This document shows positions 1 through 7,152 of a stretch of DNA of 64,000 nucleotides, piece by piece. Position numbers and translations under genes: made by a program. Within the stretch, counting starts at the first letter, position 1. Every line of letters starts with the position of its first letter. The notes below the pieces were generated by a model. The model searched no databases, was not told where the DNA came from, and was given only the letters and a program-made list of their open reading frames with translations. This DNA is from Streptomyces sannanensis (GTDB lineage Bacteria; Actinomycetota; Actinomycetes; Streptomycetales; Streptomycetaceae), in NCBI RefSeq assembly GCF_039536205.1, contig NZ_BAAAYL010000001.1, forward strand, positions 7,130,001-7,194,000. Reading direction: 5' to 3'.

Positions 1-257
1 ACGGTGTAGCCGGGAACCGTGTGCGGCAGCCCGGCCAGCAGCACGGCCATCCGGGCCACGTCACGGTTGTCCTCGCCGGCCTGGTTGGCGGCGCCGAGGA
101 TCACCTCGTCCACGGCCTCGCCCGGGAGCCCGGCGCGGCGGACGGCCTCTCCGACGACCAGGGCCGCCAGGTCATCGGGGCGTACGGAGGCCAGAACGCC
201 GCCGTAGCGGCCCTGCGGGGTGCGTGCCCCGTCGATCAGGTAGACCTCGTCAGACAT
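1..257 (-). CDS. Thiolase (acetyl-CoA / 3-oxoadipyl-CoA acetyltransferase), N-terminal part, cut by window edge
   Basis: The first 85 residues read MSDEVYLIDGARTPQGRYGG, followed by a segment ending in the AANQAGEDNRDVAR motif, which is the classic N-terminal half of thiolase family enzymes that cleave or join acyl-CoA and acetyl-CoA. The catalytic Cys and His lie beyond the window. The gene runs leftwards and diverges from a PaaI-type thioesterase across a region with a PaaR-like operator, so a role as the last thiolytic step of phenylacetate/3-oxoadipate breakdown is likely (inference); a generic acetyl-CoA acetyltransferase is the alternative. The start is the ATG at 257. Confidence 0.9.
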   Translation of the reverse strand, partial: MSDEVYLIDGARTPQGRYGGVLASVRPDDLAALVVGEAVRRAGLPGEAVDEVILGAANQAGEDNRDVARMAVLLAGLPHTVPGYT

Positions 258-379
258 GTGCGGACTCCTCGATGGGTGCGGGCCGACGCGACTCGAGGGG
301 CTCGAAGGCCTTCTCGGACATGCGTTCCACCCCTTGACAGGCAGTTCGGAGGCTGGATTACTTGGCCGTGCGCACGCTA

Positions 380-393
380 ACCGAATGTTCGGT
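380..393. promoter_or_regulatory. PaaR-like (TetR-type) operator between thiolase and paaI
   Basis: ACCGAATGTTCGGT is a perfect inverted repeat and fits the ACCGA-N4-TCGGT pattern I recall for TetR-family PaaR regulators of actinobacterial phenylacetate genes. A possible promoter for the thioesterase, TTGACA at 334-339 with ATTACT about 17 bases on, lies just upstream, so a bound repressor would sit near the transcription start. No paaR gene is inside the window. Confidence 0.6.
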
Positions 394-415
394 CGGTTGA
401 CAAGATGGTGGAAAC

Positions 416-841
416 ATGACGCAGGTCAGTGACGCGATATCCAGCCCCACCGAGGCGATGTTCGCCGCGGACGAGGCGTCCCGGAGTCTGGGCATCGAAC
501 TGCTGGAGCACGGAGAAGGCACTGCCGTTCTCCGGATGACAGTGACGTCGGCGATGGTGAACGGGCATGGGATCGCCCACGGCGGATATCTCTTCCTGTT
601 CGCCGACACCGCGTTCGCCTGTGCCTGCAACAGCCATGGCCCGGTGACCGTCGCGGCCGGCGCCGACATCAATTTCATCGCCCCCGCGCACGAGGGCGAT
701 GTACTCCTGGCGGCCGCGCAGGAACGCACCCGCTTCGGCCGCAGCGGCATCTATGACGTGAGCATCCTGCGCGGCGACGAGGTGATCGCGGAGTTCCGCG
801 GACGCAGCCGCAGCATCCGAGGCGCGAAGGAGACACGCTGA
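416..841 (+). CDS. paaI: PaaI-type hotdog thioesterase (hydroxyphenylacetyl-CoA thioesterase)
   Basis: A 141-residue protein of the single-hotdog PaaI family. The motif NGHGIAHGGYLFLFADTAFA at about residues 43-62 matches the family's substrate/CoA-pocket signature, and the later segment GADINFIAPAHEGD matches the tight-turn region. Such enzymes hydrolyse dead-end CoA thioesters formed in aerobic phenylacetate catabolism. The ATG at 416 was chosen because it follows the operator region directly and gives a family-typical length. It diverges from a thiolase and probably shares its regulator. Specificity within the hotdog family cannot be read from sequence alone. Confidence 0.85.
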   Translation: MTQVSDAISSPTEAMFAADEASRSLGIELLEHGEGTAVLRMTVTSAMVNGHGIAHGGYLFLFADTAFACACNSHGPVTVAAGADINFIAPAHEGDVLLAAAQERTRFGRSGIYDVSILRGDEVIAEFRGRSRSIRGAKETR

Positions 842-910
842 ACAGTTGAAGGGTCAGTCGGGGGTGTGCCGTCCGGAACGCCTTCACGCCCCGGACATGG
901 AGGAACTCTC

Positions 911-1333
911 ATGGACATCGCGGCACTCGCCATGTGGGCGGTCACCGCTCTCGGCGGCTTCTACATGCTCGCCACCTGGTTCTCCCGCGGCGGACCTCAC
1001 AGCCACGACAGCCGCCTGCCCGTCCCCGTCGTGTTCGGGCACTTCGCGCTCGCCGCCGCCGGACTGGTCGTATGGATCCTCTACGTGATCAGCGACGCGG
1101 GCGCACTGGCGTGGACCGCCTTCGGGCTGCTCGTACCGGTCGTTCTGCTCGGCCTCACCCTGCTCGTGCGCTGGATCCCCGTGTACCGGCGCCACGTCAC
1201 CGCGCAGGCCGGCGGAGCCGACAGCGGGCCCGTCGAGGCGTACTTCCCGGTCACTGTTGTGGCCGGGCACGGGCTGGCCGCCGTCACGACCGTCGTGCTG
1301 GTCCTGCTCACCGCGTCGGGGATCGGCGGCTGA
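911..1333 (+). CDS. Small four-helix membrane protein, unknown function
   Basis: A 140-residue protein with about four hydrophobic segments (residues 4-22, 40-62, 68-87 and 113-136) and a short His-rich loop GGPHSHDS after the first helix. An AGGAAC-type ribosome site lies just before the ATG at 911, which I prefer to the upstream in-frame ATG at 866. It follows the PaaI gene by 69 bases on the same strand and may be cotranscribed with it. I do not recognise the family. Membrane location is clear, function is not. Confidence 0.75.
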   Translation: MDIAALAMWAVTALGGFYMLATWFSRGGPHSHDSRLPVPVVFGHFALAAAGLVVWILYVISDAGALAWTAFGLLVPVVLLGLTLLVRWIPVYRRHVTAQAGGADSGPVEAYFPVTVVAGHGLAAVTTVVLVLLTASGIGG

Positions 1334-1341
1334 CCGGAGCC

Positions 1342-1361
1342 CGGGACGGGACGCCGTCCCG
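1342..1361. terminator. Short hairpin between convergent genes
   Basis: CGGGACGG, loop GACG, CCGTCCCG: an 8-base-pair perfect stem just after the membrane protein gene and before the end of the convergent peroxidase gene. No U-tract follows, as is common in actinobacteria. Confidence 0.45.
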
Positions 1362-1378
1362 AGCTCTGCACCGGGCCG

Positions 1379-3232
1379 TCAGGAACTCCTGCCGCTCCGC
1401 GTGGTGCGCCACGGCGTGAACGCGTTCGTCACGCCCGCGAGGGCCGTGCGCAGCTCGGGGTGGTGGCGCAGCAGGACGGTGACCATGGAGTTGTCCTCGA
1501 TCCAGGCCAGGCCCGCCTTGGAGTACACCTCGGGGGTGTAGTACTCGGTGAAGAAGCGGTCGCTGTTCAGCCGGCGCGACGCCATCAGGATGAAGATACG
1601 AAATGCCGTGTCGCTGAAGGCGAATCCGGCCGGCAGCTTCTCCGCGTACATCCCGACCGTCAGGTCGACCTTCTCGATGTCGTCCTCGTAGAGACGTCTG
1701 ATCTCCTTGGCCCACGTCGGGTTGTCGGTCAGTTCCTCGAAGCTCTCCGCGGGCTTCAGTCGCAGCAGTCGCCGGAACTCGTTGTAGCGGGGGACCCCCA
1801 GTTCCCGGCTGCGCAGGATGTCGGTGGCGGCGAGGTCCTGGAGGTGGCCGTCGGGGCGCTCGTACTCCTGGAGGAATCTGGGGAAGTTGTGCAGGGTGAC
1901 CAGCCCCGGGTGGAGCGTGCCGAAGCTGTAGAGCAGATCGGCCATCGGCGTGTTCTTCAGGACCTTCAGTGCCTCGGGACCGGCGATGTCGCGGAAGGTG
2001 CAGTGGCTCAGGGTGGTGTTGTCGGCCGCGGAGCGCAGGTGCCACTTGTCGCGGATGAGCGGATGCATGCGGTAGACGGCCACGAACTCCTCGGTGAGGG
2101 CGTACGGGATGCCGTAGTGGTCCGTGCTGCCGCCGGGGATGCCGCTGACGACTTCGCTCCCGCTGATCCGGCCGAAGAGATCGTGGACGCGCTCGCCCGC
2201 GATGCCCCACCAGTTGGCCCGCAGGGCCTTGACGGTGGTGGGGTGGCTGATCACAGCCGGTGTCCACTCAACTGTGTGGATCTTGGCGAGGAGCGCGGCG
2301 TTGACGAGCCGGGCCCTCTGGAACAGCTCCTCGTCGCCCCAGGACGGATAGGCGGCGTGCAGATGGTCGCAGATCGCGTTGTGCTCCCGGGTGAACAGGT
2401 TCTGCATCATGGCGAGGCCCAGCCAGAAGCCGGGAACGCGCGAGGGATCACGAGCCGGGTCGGACGTGAGTGGGGTCTGCTCGTCCCACAGGCGCAGTCT
2501 GCCCAGCTCGCCGTTGCGCATATGGCGCTGTTCCTCTTCGTTCGTCCCGTATATCTGGGACGCGTCCCACCAGTGGGAGGAGACATTGACGCGGGTGTCG
2601 GGCGTGCCTGCGGGAGCCCGGGGGTCGCGGGTCGGGTCGTCCGGTGTCCGCATGATCCGCATGGGGCGCTCCGGCCACGGGTCGTCGTCCATGAGGGGGA
2701 CTTCCCAGGGCCGTTCCGTGGGGCTCGTACCGTGGCTGAACCAGTCACGGATCATGAACTGCAGCCAGGCGGCGACCAGAGAGTTCACCGACTCGGCCGG
2801 GATCAGCCCGTCGCGGGTGAGCAGGGCACGGCTGACCTCGCGCGGGTTCGGCCTGGACAGCACGGACTCGGGCGTGGCCGGGACGATCCTGTCGAGCGGG
2901 ATGTTGCGGCCGAAGCGGGTGCCCGCCATGCCCATGCGCGGCTCGTCGAGGTCGTTGTGGCTGCCGTCGGCGGTCCGGTTGACCTTGTGGCTCGCGGAGG
3001 GTGGCGCCGGATCGGGCAGATCGACGGACGGCAGCCGGGTGGTGTCGTGGAGGTTCTTCTGGCGGAGTCTGACGCGCAGTCCGAGGAGGGTCAGCAGGCC
3101 GGGTATGACGGCCAGGTTGTTCCAGCCGATGTGCCGGTCGACATACTGGGCGGCGCCGGTGACGATCCGCCAGGGGAGTGAAGAGCGGTATCCGGAGCCG
3201 GATTGCCGGGGGGTGGTTCGTTGCGTTTTCAT
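1379..3232 (-). CDS. Animal-type heme peroxidase / fatty-acid alpha-dioxygenase-like protein
   Basis: A 617-residue protein whose length and motifs fit the PF03098 (peroxidase/cyclooxygenase) superfamily, closest in pattern to alpha-dioxygenases that oxygenate fatty acids. Visible landmarks are WLQFMIRDWFSHG at about 156-168 (distal region), SSHWWDASQIYG at 218-229, LFTREHN at 279-285, and AVYRMHP at 385-391 with the Tyr387-X-X-His390 pair expected for the catalytic Tyr and proximal heme ligand. At the distal HDW position of plant enzymes this protein has Arg162, although His167 follows. It starts at ATG 3232 after GGAGCAG, overlapping the stop of the GMC oxidoreductase by four bases (ATGA), so the genes are translationally coupled. 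No signal peptide is seen. Confidence 0.85.
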   Translation of the reverse strand: MKTQRTTPRQSGSGYRSSLPWRIVTGAAQYVDRHIGWNNLAVIPGLLTLLGLRVRLRQKNLHDTTRLPSVDLPDPAPPSASHKVNRTADGSHNDLDEPRMGMAGTRFGRNIPLDRIVPATPESVLSRPNPREVSRALLTRDGLIPAESVNSLVAAWLQFMIRDWFSHGTSPTERPWEVPLMDDDPWPERPMRIMRTPDDPTRDPRAPAGTPDTRVNVSSHWWDASQIYGTNEEEQRHMRNGELGRLRLWDEQTPLTSDPARDPSRVPGFWLGLAMMQNLFTREHNAICDHLHAAYPSWGDEELFQRARLVNAALLAKIHTVEWTPAVISHPTTVKALRANWWGIAGERVHDLFGRISGSEVVSGIPGGSTDHYGIPYALTEEFVAVYRMHPLIRDKWHLRSAADNTTLSHCTFRDIAGPEALKVLKNTPMADLLYSFGTLHPGLVTLHNFPRFLQEYERPDGHLQDLAATDILRSRELGVPRYNEFRRLLRLKPAESFEELTDNPTWAKEIRRLYEDDIEKVDLTVGMYAEKLPAGFAFSDTAFRIFILMASRRLNSDRFFTEYYTPEVYSKAGLAWIEDNSMVTVLLRHHPELRTALAGVTNAFTPWRTTRSGRSS

Positions 3233-5199
3233 CGCGCTGCTCCTTGGGTCCCTGGTCGGTTCGCGGGGTGCGACGATGCCTTGGCGCTTCCGGGGCGGGA
3301 CGCATCGTCGAGGATCACATCGCTCGCCTTCTCGCTGATCATGTAGATCGGGACGGCGACGAAGAATCCGGGAATGCGGGGAAAGACGGAGGCGTCGACG
3401 ATCCGCAGGCGGTCCACGCCGCGCACTCGGAAGCGGCTGTCCACGACGGCTGAGGGATCGTCGGCCCTGCCCATCGTGCAGCTGCAGGAGGCGTGGTGAC
3501 CCCAGGCCTCGTCCTGTACGAAGCGGCGGACGCTGTCGCGGCCGCGGACCTCCTCGCCGGGCCACAGTTCCTCGAGGATCACGGAGTCGGCCTTGCGGTT
3601 CATCCCGCGTACGAACTCCACCGCGTCGGCCGTCGCTTCGAGGTCCAGACCGTCCTTGTCCGTGCCTTCGGTGAAGGAATGGAAGTTCACCAGTGGGGTG
3701 TCCCGGGGGTCGGCGGAGCGCAAGCGCACTCGGCCCCCGGTGTTGTGGGTGCGGCTCTTGAGGATGGCCCAGGTGAAGCGGTCCCGGTGACGTGTCAGGT
3801 CGAGCGAGTAACCGGGGTAGTAGCCGCGGAAGTCGAACGGGCCGCCGAAGATGAACAGGTCCGGGACGTCGAGCTCCGGGCGGGACGTGCGGGTGATGCC
3901 CACGACGGCACCGTTCGTGGTGTACAGACCCTCACCGCGCTGCCAGGCCTGGTAGCAATGGTCCGGTTCGGCTCCGGGCCGCGGGGCGTGGAAGTCACAG
4001 TCCTTGATGACCGGGAACTCGCGGTCCATCCGGCTGACCACGCCGACCTCGTAACGGTCCTGCAGATTGGCCCCCACGCCCGCGAGGTCGACCCGTACAC
4101 GGATGCCGTGCCGCTCCAGCTCCTCGCGCGGGCCGATCCCCGAAAGCATCAGCAACTGGGGCGTGTTGAAAGCCCCAGCGGCGAGGATCACCTCACGCGA
4201 GGCGAACACCCTGCGCCGGACCGGAGGTCCGAGGCCGTCCTGGCTGCGGGGGTCGGCCCGGTAGGCGTGCGGCCGGTCCAGGTAGTCGACGCCGGTCGCC
4301 ACCGAGCCGCTCTCGTCCAGCACCACTTGGGTCACCAGGGCGTTGGTGCGGACGACCAGATTGTCCGGGTGGCTGTGCCGTACGGCCTGGACGCGCTCGC
4401 GGGCGGCGCTGCGCCGTCCGTTCGCCGTGGAGATCGGGATCTGCCACAGCCCCTGCAGAGCCTGTGTCTGCACCCGCCAGTCATTGGGATCGACGAAGGC
4501 GCCGAGTCCCTCCAGCGGGGAGAGGGGCCGGCCGAGGAAGCCGGCCAGCGAGTCCTGTGCCGCGGAGAGGATGACCTTCAGCAACTGCTTGTCCTGGATG
4601 ACCAGTTCGGGGTCGGCGAGGCAGGTGGGCAGCCAGCCGTCGAATCCGTGCCGCGCGTCGTTGCGGTAGCGGGCCCCGATGAAGGGCAGGGCCTTCAGCA
4701 GCGCCGCCAGGAGCGGGTTCCGGGGCGGCTCCTTGGGCCTCGGCCGGTAGGTACAGCGCTCCAGCCGCTCGAAGTAACGGCGCATCGCCGTGCTGTGCCA
4801 CGAGTCGTCGCCCGTCTCCTGCGCGATCGCGTCCCAGTCGGCGTTGTACGGGTAGACGGTGATCAGCGCGTGATGCGCGGTGCAGCCGCCGACCGCCCCG
4901 GCGCGCGGATAGAGGATGCCCCTGTCCGGCACGAACTTGCTGTCGCGCCGCTGCTGATGCTCGTCCGCGTAGTGCCGCACGAAATAGTCCCAGCGCTGGA
5001 CCGGGTCCTCGGAGGCATCGGCATGGAAGGCGGGCACCAGGTAGTTGTCGTTCTCCGCGTCTCCGCCCGCGTCGAGGAGCAGGACACGCATGCCTGCGGC
5101 GGCAAGATTCGCCGCCAGGGGGCCACCGCCGGCTCCCGCACCGACGACCACATAGTCGAAGCCCGTCTCGACAGTGCCGGCCGCAGGCCCGGTGGTCAC
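3229..5199 (-). CDS. GMC-family FAD oxidoreductase
   Basis: A 656-residue flavoprotein. The N-terminus has the dinucleotide fold DYVVVGAGAGGGPLAANLA (about 15-33) and an acidic end LLLDAGGD. PRAGAVGGCTAHH (about 98-110) is the GMC substrate-loop signature, and the C-terminal WGHHASCSCTMG holds the usual catalytic His region, followed by RIVDASVFPRIPG. GMC enzymes oxidise alcohols (choline, sugars, long-chain alcohols). The GTG start at 5199 overlaps the stop of the upstream membrane protein gene (GTGA), and its own stop overlaps the peroxidase start, so all three form one operon. Oxidation of a lipid alcohol linked to the alpha-dioxygenase-like enzyme is a reasonable but unproven pathway. Confidence 0.9.
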   Translation of the reverse strand: MTTGPAAGTVETGFDYVVVGAGAGGGPLAANLAAAGMRVLLLDAGGDAENDNYLVPAFHADASEDPVQRWDYFVRHYADEHQQRRDSKFVPDRGILYPRAGAVGGCTAHHALITVYPYNADWDAIAQETGDDSWHSTAMRRYFERLERCTYRPRPKEPPRNPLLAALLKALPFIGARYRNDARHGFDGWLPTCLADPELVIQDKQLLKVILSAAQDSLAGFLGRPLSPLEGLGAFVDPNDWRVQTQALQGLWQIPISTANGRRSAARERVQAVRHSHPDNLVVRTNALVTQVVLDESGSVATGVDYLDRPHAYRADPRSQDGLGPPVRRRVFASREVILAAGAFNTPQLLMLSGIGPREELERHGIRVRVDLAGVGANLQDRYEVGVVSRMDREFPVIKDCDFHAPRPGAEPDHCYQAWQRGEGLYTTNGAVVGITRTSRPELDVPDLFIFGGPFDFRGYYPGYSLDLTRHRDRFTWAILKSRTHNTGGRVRLRSADPRDTPLVNFHSFTEGTDKDGLDLEATADAVEFVRGMNRKADSVILEELWPGEEVRGRDSVRRFVQDEAWGHHASCSCTMGRADDPSAVVDSRFRVRGVDRLRIVDASVFPRIPGFFVAVPIYMISEKASDVILDDASRPGSAKASSHPANRPGTQGAAR

Positions 5200-5615
5200 T
5201 TCCGTTTCCCCTTCACGGGGCGGCTGTTGGCGGAGACATCGGCCGCCCCGGAGGCGGCAAGGATGGTGTTGGTGGCCGAGATGAGGGTTGTCAGGGCCGC
5301 GGTACGGGGTGGCAGTTGGCCGCGGATCCCGAGCATGGCCGCGGTCGCGGTGTCGCTGCTGTGGATCACAACGCCCTCGCGCAGGTCTTCCCGGAGTTGC
5401 TCGCCACGGCTGGTCAGCAGATCGAGGCCGAGCAGGATCGTACGGATCCCGAAGAGCCGGAAGGCGTAGACGGCCGCCGGGCTGAGCTCACGGCCGGGTT
5501 CGAGGCGCCGGATGAGTACGTTGGGCGTCAGCAGGCCGGTGACCCCGTTGAAGAGCCTGACTCCGGCGAGCGCGTAGACGGAGACGGGGCGGCGGGCAGC
5601 GCTTTGCTTGGGCAT
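5196..5615 (-). CDS. Small membrane protein heading the GMC/peroxidase operon
   Basis: A 139-residue protein with hydrophobic stretches around residues 14-32, 48-66 and 96-112 and a basic tail ending RPVKGKRK. AGGGAGA precedes the ATG at 5615; the longer open frame to 5702 has no ribosome site. It is the first gene of the three-gene coupled operon and could anchor or recruit the two oxidoreductases, neither of which has an obvious membrane segment. The family is unrecognised. Confidence 0.7.
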   Translation of the reverse strand: MPKQSAARRPVSVYALAGVRLFNGVTGLLTPNVLIRRLEPGRELSPAAVYAFRLFGIRTILLGLDLLTSRGEQLREDLREGVVIHSSDTATAAMLGIRGQLPPRTAALTTLISATNTILAASGAADVSANSRPVKGKRK

Positions 5616-5910
5616 GATGTCTCCCTGAGAGGGTGCGACAGATTTCCGGCGACAGCGGAAGCGCACGATTACTCTCGCGACATAAGGTGTAATTCCCCCC
5701 AAATAATGCTATGGGAACGACTGTGCGCACGCATCTTGAGGGCGGGATGAAGAGCCCGGTGACGCCCCCGAACTGCTCGTAGCATCAGTTCAGGGAAATG
5801 GGTATCTTTTGCGCCGATATGTTCCGGCTGCAAGCATCGAGAAGGTGATGAGGCCACCGGGGTGCGGCCGGCGACGGCGCCACGCCGCGGAAGCGGAGAG
5901 GGTCGGCGAT
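5616..5910. other. AT-richer divergent intergenic region
   Basis: This 295-base stretch separates two divergent operons and includes a locally AT-rich patch near 5675-5715 likely to hold promoters for one or both. I see no gene, terminator or clear repeat in it. Confidence 0.5.
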
Positions 5911-7023
5911 ATGTCCGATCATCAACCGAAGCATCGGAGCCTGCAGAAGTGCGAGAAGCGGCAGTGGGAGCTCCGCGAGGGGATTCGCTCGCGCATCGGT
6001 GAACTACGAGCGCTGCTGGAGACCAAGAAGCAACGTGCGGAGCAGGACGCCGACCCCACCGTGCGGGCGGCCGCGCCGACGCTCTACAAGAGCGCGGCCG
6101 TCGAACTCTGCATCGCCGAAGAGGCGCTCAACCACTGTGACTGTCCCCGACGCCTGGCCTCGGCACATCTTGCCGCGGCGCAGACCCATCTCGACGCGGC
6201 GCTGAACCTCCTGCTGCGGCTCGCCCCGCTCGACGACGTGACGGCGAGGATCCCCAACCTGCTGGCCCTGGTCCGGGAACATCTCGCCGAGACCGACCCC
6301 CGGAGGGTCCGGGTCGAGCAGATCGCGAAGAACGCTCTGAAGCCGAAGGCGGAGGCGAAGCCGCTCAGCTACGAGGAGCGCGAGGCGCTCATCGACGCGG
6401 CGGGCGTCGCCCGCCAGGCCCTGCAGCGCGAGCACCTCCGCGTTCTCAGCTTCGTCCGTGTCGTCCTCTTCGTGACGCTCGGCCTCATGGTCATGGCGGT
6501 GGCGGTCGCGGTGCTGGGAAGCCTGTTCCCGCAGCTGGTACCACTGTGCTTCCGGCAGCCCCGCCCCGAGCTCGACTCCTTCGACATCGTCTGTCCCACC
6601 CGGAGCGAACTGGTCCCCAAGACCGCCACCGAGGGCTACGCCCAGGCCGGCTCCTCGTGGGACTACCTCGTCGTTGAGCTCGTCGGGCTCGTGGCGGCCT
6701 CCGTCGCTGCGGCCGCCACGCTGCGCCGGATCAAGGGCACCTCGACCCCGTACAACGTGCCGGTGGCGCTGGCACTGCTGAAGCTGCCGACCGGCGCACT
6801 GACCGCGGTGCTGGGACTGCTGTTGATGCGCGGGGAGTTCGTGCCCGGACTGTCGGCCCTCGACTCGTCGGCGCAGATCATCGCTTGGGCCATTGTCTTC
6901 GGCTACGCCCAGCAGATTTTCACCCGGCTCGTCGACGACCAGGGTCAGGCCGTCCTGAACGCCGTGGGCGGCCCGAACAACATCCCGCCGGTGCGCGACC
7001 GCGACACACAGGAACAGACCTGA
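5911..7023 (+). CDS. Multi-pass membrane protein of the protease-effector module
   Basis: A 370-residue protein. Residues 1-175 are hydrophilic and helical, rich in Glu/Arg/Lys/Ala, with three cysteines at 67, 76 and 78. Four membrane segments follow at about 179-206, 252-270, 283-307 and 320-336. The loop between the first two contains two further cysteines (213, 228) that could form a disulphide outside the membrane. The tail reads YAQQIFTRLVDDQGQAVLNA. I do not recognise a named family. GAGAGG upstream of the ATG at 5911 supports that start over the open frame from 5809. The gene lies 129 bases before two protease-effector genes on the same strand, making it a plausible sensor or pore component of that module. 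Confidence 0.75.
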   Translation: MSDHQPKHRSLQKCEKRQWELREGIRSRIGELRALLETKKQRAEQDADPTVRAAAPTLYKSAAVELCIAEEALNHCDCPRRLASAHLAAAQTHLDAALNLLLRLAPLDDVTARIPNLLALVREHLAETDPRRVRVEQIAKNALKPKAEAKPLSYEEREALIDAAGVARQALQREHLRVLSFVRVVLFVTLGLMVMAVAVAVLGSLFPQLVPLCFRQPRPELDSFDIVCPTRSELVPKTATEGYAQAGSSWDYLVVELVGLVAASVAAAATLRRIKGTSTPYNVPVALALLKLPTGALTAVLGLLLMRGEFVPGLSALDSSAQIIAWAIVFGYAQQIFTRLVDDQGQAVLNAVGGPNNIPPVRDRDTQEQT

Positions 7024-7152
7024 GACCGACGGCCGGGCGACCGCATGTCGGCCTCTCCCCGTACCCCGAACGCATCTCTCCTGTTGCGCCGCATCGCTGA
7101 CCGTGTGCCTGCTGGAAGCGGGTCGTACGAGCACAGGACTGGTGGGTGTCCC

